This document shows positions 44,845 through 55,299 of a DNA stretch of 64,000 nt, in pieces. Source of the stretch: Agrocybe praecox (lineage: Eukaryota > Basidiomycota > Agaricomycetes > Agaricales > Agrocybaceae); contig OZ024851.1 in the NCBI GenBank assembly GCA_964017145.1, positions 2,356,001 through 2,420,000 of the forward strand, read 5' to 3'. The notes below the pieces were generated by a model. The model made no database searches, was not told where the DNA came from, and worked only from the letters and a program-made list of their open reading frames with translations. Position numbers and translations under genes: made by a program. Position 1 is the stretch's first letter. Each line of letters starts with the position of its first letter.

Positions 44845-46353
44845 GACTCGCATTTTGAATCCTTCGAAGCGATGTTGAGTGGCTGGCTGGTCGGTTCTTG
44901 GTAGCGCGAGTAGGTGGGGCGGAAACAGACGCAGAAGGCAGTTTAGCAGGTGGGGCTTGGGCAGAAGGATGTCTGGCAGGGGGGGCTTGAGAAGATAGCG
45001 GCAAAGCGTCGACAGCAGCTAGGATGCGGCTGTTGACCTTCTTCGGTTCCCAAAGCGTTGGGTCTACCAAAGACGATGGGAAATTCGGTGCAGAAGTGTT
45101 GGCAGAGGTGTTTGAAACCTTGCCATTTGGAGCTGCGTTTTCCTCAGCTCCTTTATTTGCACGAGGTGTAATTGCTGACGTTGTTATTGCCATAGAATAG
45201 GGTGCCGGTGTTCTTTTTGTTGGTTTCGTAGGACCCTGTCGAGACCCAGTGCATCGCGTCCCTGCATTTTGGCAAGGGAGGGTCGATTGAAGCGCACAGC
45301 GCTTGCAGAGTCCGTCCTGGGCCGGATCTCCGAGTTCTTCGTCCGTTTCGGAGTCGATTTCAGAATCGGAGTCGCTTTCGATCCATACCGGGGCAAAGGT
45401 GTTGTGTGCAGGAATAGGCCAGAGTTGACGAGCAGCATGAGGACCACGGGCAGCACGAGGACCACGGGCAGAGATAGAAGGAGCAGGTAGAAGACGAGGG
45501 GGCGCTGATCCATTTGGAGCAATGCCGCCGCCGGGCTTCTTTACATTCAAGGCGTCGGCAACCTTGGACGAAGTGGCCGCAGACGCAAAGTTAATGAGTC
45601 GTTGGCTGCGACGCGAAGCCTCCGTTCCTGTATCACGAGAAGCAGGAGTGGGTGTACTGACGGTACGAGCCGCAGCCAGCATGCGACGATAGCGAGCGTG
45701 GACGGATGGGGCAGAGGGAACTTTTGCAGGGGTATCGAGGACGATGGGGTTTTCTCTGTGATCCCCCGGTGCAGCAACAAGCTTTTTGTTTGCTTGGCGT
45801 ATCCCATCCTGGCCCTGGTCCTGAGGATCGGAGGCGATGAGGCGTCGGTCGGCGACCTGGAAGTTGGGAACCATGGCGGATGGAATGAGACGGGTGGACG
45901 AGGGAGTCATGCGGCAGAAAAGCGCGCCGTCGTAATAGGCAGCCGCCTCTTCACGAGTGTCAAATCGCAAGAGGCAGAAACGCCTATACGACATGACATC
46001 GAGGCGCCGAACGTGTCTGGATAACATGCAGTAGTTAGTTTATTAGCCACGGATAGATAGAGTATAATACTTACTCCTCGTGCTCCATGATGGTGAGGGT
46101 ATCGTCTGCAATTACAACCCAGGTGGTACGACCTTCGGAGCGATTGCCGTTAGAAATGTCGACGTCCATGGGGTCGTCTGCAGTGGTATCTGTGTAAAAT
46201 AACATCAATAAAATTCAAAATTAAAGGAACTTAGAGTATGGAATAACTTACTAGTACCGGGGCCTTTGGACGTGTTTTTGGGATCTAAAATGTCGTCAAT
46301 TGAAGAGACTATTGAAACAAAGGACAAAGGTACTTACCTTTCTTATGAGCCAT
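44845..46353 (-). pseudogene. 5' half of the KDZ cargo gene split by Plavaka
   Basis: Exons at 46353-46338, 46284-46252, 46189-46075 and 46016-44845, with canonical introns, start at ATG 46353. The N-terminus (TTWVVIADDTLTIMEHEEHV, then SYRRFCLLRFDTREEAAAYYDGALFC) looks like a compact folded domain I cannot name. It is followed by long Ala/Pro/Ser-rich disorder with a Cys cluster (GLCKRCALQSTLPCQNAGTRC). The frame runs into the Plavaka end and would stop at 44669, giving a chimeric C-terminus. Joined to 18642-17882 it makes a gap-free 699-codon gene. The Cys cluster could bind metal or DNA. Product and role are unknown; the position next to the 731-aa gene, head-to-head, suggests part of the KDZ cargo set. 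Confidence 0.8.
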
Positions 46354-46988
46354 AAGTGTAGGTTGATGAAGTGAAGTTGGGTGTAAATGAAGAGCTGGGG
46401 TATGAAAGTGCTGTCAAATAAAACGATTAAGCCACCTTTTATGATTACGCGTAGAGGGACGCGATCTCGATTTATTGTTTTGAGGAGGGGTGATAAATCT
46501 AGATAGTGTCCGCGGGTTGAGAATATAATTCAGTCAACACATTCATAATATAACGGAGCTTACATATACTGTGTTCACGCACCATTGACGATGCCCTAAC
46601 TTGTTTAGCGAGTCTGGTGCGGTGCGAATGGATTGTCGGCACGAACAGGCGCGTGCACATTCAAAATAACTAGATATTACGATGACAAGGGGTTCAGTAC
46701 TATTTTTCTAGAAAGGGAAAGGAGGTTTGTACGTACACGTTTGCCGATGTCTCATCGTTTTGCGTTCACGGCGTATCGGATACGAACATAATGGTAAAAA
46801 ATCCTAGGATCCCAAACCATACATTCAATAAGCCATGAATCCTGAAGATGAGGAGGTAATACGTACGCACACCATTTCTGGTTAACCCTCCAATCCATTC
46901 ACGGCTACGCTCTGCCAAGTTCAGACTCGCTTTCCCCTCTGTCCTTCATATCCCGTCGCATCTTTGCTGCCTTCCCAATTCGCGTTCC
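46354..46988. promoter_or_regulatory. Divergent intergenic region between two KDZ cargo genes
   Basis: A 635-bp gap between the start of the split cargo gene (minus) and the 731-aa gene (plus), so probably a bidirectional promoter. No long frame or known motif is seen. Confidence 0.4.
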
Positions 46989-49399
46989 ATGCCAAATCCG
47001 GGGACCTTTCGTGGATCTAGAAAAGAATTCCTTCTAAGCCAGAAGGATGCATACGCTGAAGCTGTTAAAGACAATTATGCCGGCGAGGCTCTGTCTTTGA
47101 TTCAGCGCAAATATTTCAAGCGGTTCCCTGTTGACTTACCACATGACGAGGAGCCGACTCCCGACTTTTTGGCTTCTGTCAACGATGACGATCCGGATCC
47201 TGAACGTCCACCTCCGTACGCAGATGGCCTAGCACCTGAAGAACATAAGCAAGCAATGGACGAGTACGATTCTCGTCAGAAACTCATTCAACTTCGGAAA
47301 GGGGTAAGTCTGTGATTACCAAATATAGAGATCATGTGACTTACCTTATGTTACACAAGCAAATCAAACGGTGGATGAACTATCAATATATGAAAGACCA
47401 CGATCCCAGTTCAAAGGACTCTGGGGCATACGGCCCCTACCGCATACTCTTCCAGAAGTACCTCGGAAAAGAAGGGAATCGCCCTCGTCGCAAGACTGCT
47501 TCCAACGTATGGCGCCGTTCCCACCGTGAGGCAATCGAAAATCGAGTCAAGGCTTACTCCTCTGCCCATAATCTCGACAAGAAGCATTACGCAGCGCTCC
47601 GGGATAGATTTGCGAAGGAGATGTTTGGCAATTTAACTGAGGAAGAACAAAATCACTGGGTTAACGAAGCTGAGGCAGAGCACAAGAGGGATATGGACAA
47701 ATGGATGAAGGAACACAATACGGCCGTTTCGACTTCTCCTGAAGATCGCCAAAGGTATGTCTTGTATCTAAATATGTGTAATCTCAATCTCTAATGACAT
47801 GAATCAGAGCTATTCAGGGGATGGTTCTCTTCTGCCAACCTATCTTGGACATGGTGGCAGAGGCAACAGGCTGGAAGTTGTCTTTGCTCGCAGGAGGCCC
47901 TGAGCCGGCGCATAACGGTAAACTTAACATGATCAGGTATGTTTTCTTTTTCTTTTTTCTTTGTATTTATCTAACTACTGGGAAAGCATCCACTCCGGCA
48001 CCATACCGGGAGATATTAAGATGAATTTTGGGACAGCAGAACGCCATCGTTACAAACATTTCATCGTGCCCATATTTGGTTCTTTCTTGCAGAAGTGTTA
48101 CAGTAAGTTTCTCTTTCTTTCTCCTGATGTTTTTGACTCTGACTTCGGTTGCACTCAGGCCTCGAAGAATGCCGTTCTCGAGCTTTGAAACAGGGAGAAG
48201 GGGAGCTGTCACTCTTGGCTTTGGATCTGGATCTGGACAACAACAATGTCAACGTCGACGCCATACCTGCTGAAACCACGGACGTACCTTCCAACTTGGC
48301 CAACGACCGCGCTTCCCTACCTCCGCCGTACATTCCCCAAGACGAGGATTCATTGCCTTCAATGGATTCCGAATCTTCTTCGCATACTTTAACGGACTCT
48401 TCGGCAATGACAACTCCACCCAGCATATATAAGGTACCACATACCGGTTTTCAGTCTGGCCCTAATACCCCGAACGTTACCCCAATGCACTCGCCAAGGA
48501 TCGTCGCTGCCAATCTGCCAACAGAAGCCCCAGGATCAGAGATTGCAAAGTTGTCTTCGCCACCTACCACAACTACGGACTTGAATGATGGCATAGAAAC
48601 GGCGTTGCCTAATTCTAACCCCTTGGCCACGCAACTATCTGGTACCCAGGCCACGAACTCTCCTTCGTCAGCTAGTCCGCCCATCATCAATGCCCCAAAG
48701 AGGACCTCGGACGCAATTTCAACCGATGCATCGCAACATTCTTACCCTTCGAAACGGGCGCGACTCAGAGTCCCCGAGCCATTAATCACTCCCTCTTTGA
48801 ACCTCACTAACGACCCCTCTTCTTTGGCCTCGATACGCACATCCACCCCTGCACCTTCTACTAAGCCCGCTGCCCATGTTCCTTCCCCTTCGTCCGATTT
48901 GTGTCTCGTAAGGACATCGTCGATCCCCTGGTTGCAAAAAGGCATGGAAACGTTGGAATCGGTGGACCTTGGGCCTAAGTGGCGCCTACTTCTCGACGCA
49001 TGGTTCACTCATTCAACCTTTGACGCCTTGGACCGAACGAGCGCGCTACCCGCTAAGAATCGCCCGGAGGAGGTTGGAATTTGGATGAAACGTCATCGCA
49101 ACGCCAATTACTGCCCTAAAATCAACTACAAGAGGTTCACCAAGACATTCATCGACTGGTACACGCTGCTTCAACCTCCGTGGCGTGTTATCGATGGACA
49201 TATCAACTTTTCCGAGACTAAGGGCGATTGGAATATGCTCCGTAAATCTGGACCTAATGGCACCCTGACCATTATGGTGGCTTTGTTCTACTGGGGAATT
49301 GCTGCAACGGATTTGGGTGGAGTCGAGCATGCCAGTTGGTCCTTCTACGTAGACGATTGTTTTCGCATCTTTTCTTGTTTCACCCAATCCGCCGAATGA
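46989..49399 (+). CDS. KDZ cargo protein with HMG-box-like segment (731 aa)
   Basis: Five exons (46989-47303, 47360-47754, 47808-47936, 47987-48102, 48159-49399) sum to 2,196 nt, exactly 732 codons. Residues of exon 2 resemble an HMG-type DNA-binding region: PYRILFQKYLGKEGNRPRRK, then ALRDRFAKEMFGNLTEEEQNHWVNEAEAE, close to the ...L(T/S)xEEKxxWxxxAxxE pattern. A conserved block follows (MVLFCQPILDMVAEATGWKL, GKLNMIR, HSGTIPGDIKMNFGTAERHR), then a long Ser/Thr/Pro-rich linker. The C-terminal domain (WRLLLDAWFTHSTFDA, EEVGIWMKRHRNANYC, WWTLLQPPWR-like WYTLLQPPWR, GPNGTLTIMVALFYWG) resembles hypothetical proteins repeated in many mushroom genomes. It ends 92 bp before the right TIR. Its function is unknown; DNA binding is inferred from the HMG-like part only. 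Confidence 0.7.
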
Positions 49400-49491
49400 A
49401 ATCTTTGTCGTCTATCCCCCTACGTATATACTGCTTTTTCGCGATGCAAATATATCATTTTATAGCCCCTTTTATCACCGAAATAAGTCTC

Positions 49492-50044
49492 TATAATTAG
49501 CATTGCGGAAAACATAAGTGGCCCAATTTGGGGATACCGAAAAAGGTATGTTTTATTGTGACGTCAATTGATGGGCTGTGGCGAAGGTCCAGACTGGTAT
49601 AAATAGCTTGTTAGATAAGATTATCCATGTAGATCAATCAAAGATCATTTATTAATAGCGGACAGCTAAATATAACGCTACGCCTATGCACAATATTTAT
49701 AGACGTCATCCAAAGTCATCCGCGCCAATCCATCCCGTCCCATCCGTTTTTAGGCGCGCAAAGACCCTAAAAAAATCATAAAATATTAATAGACCACATA
49801 TCTGGCTTTAGCGCCCTCAAAACGCAACCACTACGCTTGCAGAGCTTAATTGCAGGTTGGGAATGCCCAAAATGAGGTTGTTTGTTAGTATTTACCAAGA
49901 CCCACTACTCTCTGGCCTCTGATGGCCTGCGGCACACCCTGTGAGCGTAATACATCGTTGCCGGGGTGGGAACTTGCCCACTATGATGTATCACCAAATG
50001 TACTTTTTGCCAGATTTGATACATCAATCTGCCATACAAGGCTG
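49492..50044 (-). repeat. KDZ transposon right terminal inverted repeat (553 bp)
   Basis: Inverted counterpart of 10197-10749; the inner boundary on both sides is CTAATTATA. The outer end reads inward as CAGCCTTGTATGGC. The plus-strand frame beginning at 49922 and the tail of the copia frame through this region are read-through artefacts. Confidence 0.9.
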
Positions 50045-50051
50045 CTGAGAG
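50045..50051. repeat. KDZ transposon target-site duplication, right copy
   Basis: CTGAGAG, identical to 10190-10196, directly outside the right terminus. Confidence 0.85.
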
Positions 50052-51375
50052 TGCCATGTATTCGCTCATCATTGAAGATGTTGAGACCAACTTCTGTGTG
50101 TGTGATTTCCACATTACAGCGGCATTTGCCAGGCTAAAAAAGTAGCCCTGAACCGATCGTCTTTTTAGGTCGGGTTCAGTTTGGTCGTCTCCATACGAGG
50201 CGTCGCAGTAAGCGTATAGGCCTTCCTGTGACTTGCCGTCATAAACAAGTGCGTATTTGCGAGTGCCGGCCAAGTACCGCATAATATATTTCGCTTTGTT
50301 GATATGATCATCTGACGGGTTAGAGGCAAATTTAGCCAATAGAGTCACGGCATATGCTATATCAGGTCGGGTTCCAAGCATTAGGTATAGCAAGGATCCA
50401 ATCATAGACTGATACAGCAAGCGAAGTTGTGCCGTTGAGGTTCCTTCGAACGGCATTGGGCGATAGCCCGTGGGAAGCGGAGTTCGCGCTGGTTTGGCAT
50501 CGCTCATACCAAACCTTTTTAAGACTTTCTCTAAGTAGTTGGCCTGATCAATTAAGATCTGTCCGTCATGATACTTGATGTCCATGCGCAGGAATTCCTT
50601 AGATTCACCGAGATCACGGCATTCCCATTTATCCATAAAGAGTTTTCGTTTCTCTAGGACTTTTTGTGTATTGGGGCCGGTGATTTGTAAGTCATCGACG
50701 TACGCGATCGCTATGACCATCGTATCATCCATATGTCTCGAGATGAAAATGCCAGCATCAGAGTATAATCTGGTGAAGCCGAGTTCTTTTAATGACTCAT
50801 CAAGCTTTTTCCACCAGGCTCTGCCAGCTTGCTTCAAGCCATATAGCGCTTTGCGAAGGCGGAGTACTTTCTTCTCCTTCCCTTTCAGGACAAAGCCCTC
50901 GGGTTGTTCCATATAGATTTCTTCATCTAGATCGCCATATAAATAGGCGGAAACAACATCCAAGGACCACACCTTCCAACGTTCTAGCGCGGCTAAGGCT
51001 AATATTATCCGAACACTCTCGAACCGAACGACTGGTGAGAATAATTCGTCGTAGTCGATGCCCTCAACTTGTGAGAAGCCTTTCGCTACTAAACGGGCTT
51101 TTTTACGTCCATCAGATTTGACGTCAAAGACCCATCTATTTTTGATGGCCTTTCGGCCGGGGGGAAGGTCGGCTAGCTCATAGACCTTGCGTTTTACGAG
51201 GACCTCTAGCTCGCGTTGCATGGCTGCCTTCCATTCCTTCTGTTGGTCTAGCTCTAAGAGCTTTAAATCACGAAGGGTCCAGTCGCGGACGTCCTTTGTG
51301 AGACCGGAGTTAGTAGCGTATTCAATTTCGCACACACGCTGAAAGACGATTTTTCTGTCGGTGATTTATGCTTTG
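50052..51375 (-). pseudogene. Ty1/copia reverse transcriptase-RNase H, 5'-truncated, proximal half
   Basis: Encodes the copia reverse transcriptase: EWKAAMQRELEVL, NRWVFDVKSDGRKKARLVAKGFSQ, YDELFSPVVRFESVR, LDVVSAYLYGDLDEEIYMEQPEGF, LRKALYGLKQAGRAWW and the catalytic YVDD (AIAYVDDLQITG). The connection and RNase H start follow (GSLLYLMLGTRPDIAYAV, DASYGDDQTEPDLKRRSVQGY), ending MSEYMALS at the KDZ insertion. The rest of RNase H is at 9870-10189. Upstream (above 51375) the frame meets a stop and no integrase or gag is found, so the element was already truncated. The RT itself has no internal stop. RT copies element RNA into cDNA; this copy lacks gag, protease, integrase and a visible 5' LTR. 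Confidence 0.88.
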
Positions 51376-52090
51376 ACAATCACACAAAACACAACCAACA
51401 ACAAAATCCAGAGAAAGAGTGGGCTAGACCTAGATAAGACGACTCTCTCCCTGTGAGTTCGGGGGTGGGAATAAAGTTACTTCGTTCCTAAGAATGGTTT
51501 GTTAGTGTAAAGATCGTATAGGTTTAAGGGTTTGTGATGAGCTTTTGTCCTAGACAAAAGTTTGAGATCGAATAAGAGAGTAGAAATCAAAGTGAACGTG
51601 TTCCACTTTGATATCAGAGTAAACGTCGAAAAAGAAGAGAATAATCGAAGCTTGGAACGTTTTCCAAGCTATAGAATTGACTGCCGAGACTGAAGATTGA
51701 CTGAACGAATACTGAACTGAAAAATAGCTGGTTGAATCGGTACAATTGTCCTATGAAAGGGGTGTACTTCTTGTCTACTTTACAGGATCTAACTAGCTTT
51801 TATACTACAAATCCTGCAAGGCATGAGTAATCGATGACAAGTAAGGTTAAAACGAATGACAAAGAATAAGGGGTTAAATGAATAGGCTGACTGAGCGAGT
51901 GAGTCAGGAATGACAAAGGAATGGGTTGAAACGATGGAAAAGAAGGAGAAAACTGTCCATCGCTCGATGAAATGACTAAGAAATGAATAAGAATGAGTAA
52001 TAATGAAAAAAAGTTGACTAATGCGCAGCAAAGAATGACCAAGCACATCTTCTTGAATGATAAATCGATCATAGTTGACTTGACGATTAG
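51376..52090 (-). repeat. Possible LTR-like sequence
   Basis: No open coding sequence. On the minus strand there is a TATAAAAGC box near 51803, then a T/C-rich leader-like stretch, and the segment joins the truncated copia frame at about 51375. The layout (promoter-like box within about 700 bp of noncoding DNA beside retroelement sequence) suggests a solo LTR of another family, but I cannot identify terminal TG...CA boundaries or a target duplication. Confidence 0.25.
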
Positions 52091-52418
52091 TGAAATCGAC
52101 AGATGGAAGGAATCGAGCTATTTCCAGCTGATGGATTGCTATATTTGGCGGATGTAACCTTAGCGTAGCTGCGTTGTTGATGTATCAGTTCCCGTGACTC
52201 ATAGTGACTCGTGATAGGCATGTGACATCGAATCATGTGTTTGGAATGATGGTTGCACAGCCGCTTGATGGCCTGGGCTTTGCATGATGTCATCGAAGTC
52301 TTTTGATGGAATAGATGGGATGCGACGGATTTAGATAAGTGGTGAATATGCTGTGCCGTTGTATGATGTAAGCGTAGGCATATCTTATCTTCTGTGTGAT
52401 GCTGAGGGACACTTGTGA

Positions 52419-52730
52419 TCATGGAATAGCAATGCGTGGCCTTGTGAATAATGCTGGTGCCGAACTTCTGGTTGTCGATACTGCAAAAACTATGATTCCT
52501 CGTTCGTAATGCACGATTTCCTCGAGGCGAATGATTTTGGGCGTGTCGTCCGGCTGAATTCTGTATGTGAAACTGACGGTATCTCCTTCTTGAAAAATAT
52601 GATCCTCCGTGTAATGTGTTGCTAACCAATTTTCGCAATTTTCGCTCGCATCAAAAACTCCGGCAATTTGAATGAATGGATATATTGACGCTTTATTGAT
52701 TTTTTTGAGGTCCGTAGGAATTGACGACAT
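52419..52730 (-). CDS. Small hypothetical open frame (103 aa)
   Basis: Opens at ATG 52730 (MSSIPTDLKKINKASIYPF) and runs to a stop at 52419 without interruption. It contains YTEDHIFQEGDTVSFTYRIQP, which has the look of a small beta-barrel segment. No family is recognised and there is no neighbour context, so it could be a short real gene, a terminal exon or chance. Confidence 0.25.
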   Translation of the reverse strand: MSSIPTDLKKINKASIYPFIQIAGVFDASENCENWLATHYTEDHIFQEGDTVSFTYRIQPDDTPKIIRLEEIVHYERGIIVFAVSTTRSSAPALFTRPRIAIP

Positions 52731-55299
52731 CCTTGGGTTGTTGAACAAAGGAAACAAGGGAAGTGGAAGACATTTGGTAGATTTGAACGCGTAAGACAAT
52801 GAACGTTGAGAGGAAGGAGTGATTTGTCTTGGATCGTGGCGACGGTTTCATGACTTTAGCCTAGACTGAATAGATTTCGGAAGAATTGGTGCCTTAATGT
52901 TGCGATAGAGCCGTGATGGGAAATTAAAATGGAGAATACAAAAAAGGAAATATTGAAATTTAAAAATAAACGAATGATCTCTTATGCAATTTCAGGTTCG
53001 TTCATGTTCAATCAAATATGACGCATGACACCGCCCCCTGTGAGCAGCACTGGCAGCCCCGGCAGTGTCTCTGCCTCAGAGATGGGGTGTCCGAAAGAGG
53101 CAGGTAGCAAACTGGCTACATTCATGTATCACTATGGGTAGCAAGCTGTCTAATATTCATATATAAAGGTAGCTGATACAGGTGTCACTGTCACCCTTCC
53201 CTCACCCTCCTCTACCACTCTGTGCCCAAGCACCACGGCCCAGGCCCCACCCTTTCATCCATCGTCCTCGCCATCATCCTTGCTGGCGCTGGCGCTCATG
53301 TGTTCATGATTGCTGTCATTGCTGTCGTTGTTGCTACTGCCCTCAGTCATTCTCGTCCTTCATTGAGCCTTAGGGTGAGGGTGAGTGTGTGGGCAAAGGG
53401 TAAGGAGAGCGCGCCATCAATGGTTGAAATTGACCCAAATCGGGCAATTCCCACGCCGGTCCGCGCTATAGCCGGACGGCGCTCATCGTTGAGACTGATG
53501 ATGAGGATGTATCCAGGCTTTCTGAGCTGTAGAACATATGTATTTAGACATATAAAAATATATAGAATGTAAAATAGAGAGAAAAAGAAATTATGCATGT
53601 TTTTAAAACATAGAGAATGCAGGTACATATGTGTGCCATCTGAACTCATTGGAACTCGATGCTTTTTTTGCATCTATGAGGAATATGTGAAGGTATCAAC
53701 GAATTAGCAAAAAAATTCTTGTTGACAATGATTAAAATGGTCTATAGTATATTTACACACACATAAATTGATAACCCCTCAGTGTATGGTATGTCAAAAA
53801 AGCGAATATGTTTTCAAAATAGATTCATACTCACCTCGCAAGCACAAATTTCGCATTTTTAGCTCAATAAAACATGTATTTTATTTTTATTTTTTGTATG
53901 TACAACACAATTTAATATAATTCTACATTATAATCCTATTTTACATTAGAAACACCTCCCTCGATTCGCTCCAGCAACGCCATCAACAATGAGCTTGAAC
54001 ATTGAAAATAGCATGAGAAGTTTCCAAATATAGAAACTTCAACCACTTTCAATGTTCGTCTTTCATCATCACCCCACTACCTTCGCCTATACCACCACAC
54101 ACCACCACACATCTCCAGCTCCATGCCGGTTCCCACCGACACAGCCAATGCCCGCACGAGTGAAGGTTATGACCGTGACGAGGCACGATGATGATGATGA
54201 TGACAACGAACAGCACGGCCAAGCCCAAGATGCACAACAACAATGATGAGATGTGTGGACAACACGACAAGAGGAACAAGATAGGAGGACACGAGCAGAT
54301 GACAAGGACACGAGCAGGCATCTACACAAGAACACGAGGACGGCCAACAGCGCGCATACGAGCACCGTGGCAGCGAGGACAACAACGGGTGGCCAGCGTC
54401 CAATACTGCTCAATAATGAGCGTCATGCGAGGCCCTCCAGCCACCCTTCACCGTCGTTGCCCCTGCAGATCGCCACTGAACATCATAGTGTTTGTTCGTT
54501 GGCTTTTTTCTTTTTTTCTTTTTTTTTCTTGGTTTATTTTCGATATTTCTATGTTTCCTTTCGTCTTATTCCTTCACTCTTCTGTATATAGTTAGACTAT
54601 TTATGCTACTTTAGGTACATTGTTGGTACATTGTATGTTTTAAAATAAATATGATGTTTTAAACATAAAACAAGCCAATGTGCCCAAAACGGTAATCACT
54701 TCCCAAAATGGGAGGTATAACTTAAATGCTGCAAAATCAGGCAAAGTCAGCTATGTAATCTAATCTAATTGCACCGGAAAATGGATTCCGAGTACCCGGA
54801 GAGCGCGCTATATCAAAAATAGCTGGGCGCTCACACTAAATTTAGATTTATCAATAAATTCAACATTATCCGACTACATCCAAAGCCATCCACCCCTCCC
54901 CTACTCCCAATAGGCACGCACAGTGTTTCATAAATCATTATTAATACATATGAATTTATTGATGAAGTTTTGTGCCCCCAAACGTCCCCGAACCCATCGA
55001 AATAGCCATACCGATGCCCAAGAAGGCCATTTCGTGCGTTCAGCGGCGTGTTTGGTCATGTTTACCAGCGCCCGCTCTCTCTACAAGCCCCCTGCCCCTG
55101 CTCCCTCCCTCCTATGTGGCTCCTCAGCTTCTGAAACACCTATGCCCGCCTCCCCAAGCCATTTCCCACCCATATATACCTGCCCTGGCACCTAAAAACC
55201 TCAAAAAAAAGACCTTCCCAAAAAGGAAGGTAGGCAACTGCCCCCCTACATTTATCAGAATTTTAGGCAACTGCCTACATATTATTAATGATATTAGCA
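52731..55299. other. Intergenic, low-complexity, no supported gene
   Basis: AT-rich sequence with C/A-rich low-complexity patches at 53195-53360 and 54055-54420 (CACCAC, GACGA and ATGATG runs). These keep several frames open on both strands without recognisable protein content. A short T-tract lies at 54500-54530. No RNA gene is seen. Confidence 0.35.

Larger units (their letters stand above)
10197..50044. mobile_element. Giant KDZ-type DNA transposon, 39.8 kb (13.6 kb without nested Plavaka)
   Basis: The segment is bounded by 553-bp inverted repeats (10197-10749 and 49492-50044) and a 7-bp TSD, CTGAGAG. It interrupts a copia polyprotein whose two halves lie exactly outside the boundaries, so this is one insertion rather than two separate repeats. 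Inside, next to the left TIR, is a KDZ-family transposase. A TET/JBP-type dioxygenase is divergently transcribed from it, and a coiled-coil gene, a split 698-codon gene and a 731-aa gene follow. Association of KDZ transposases with TET/JBP genes in mushroom genomes is established (Iyer and colleagues, 2014). The element is enlarged by a 26.2-kb Plavaka insertion at 18645-44844. Its own genes appear intact except the one hit by Plavaka, so it may be recent; mobility is inferred, not shown. Confidence 0.88.

Noticed and set aside
10197..50044. Inversion between two independent repeats as the cause of the long inverted arms
   Set aside because: The copia halves lie in the same orientation on both sides and the 7-bp flanks are identical, which fits one insertion and not an inversion.
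10197..50044. Starship-type giant mobile element
   Set aside because: No tyrosine recombinase (DUF3435 captain) was seen; long inverted repeats and a KDZ transposase indicate a cut-and-paste DNA transposon.
53182..54595. Several His/Pro/Thr- or Asp-rich frames
   Set aside because: Low-complexity CACCAC and GATGAT runs keep frames open on both strands; nothing protein-like is conserved.
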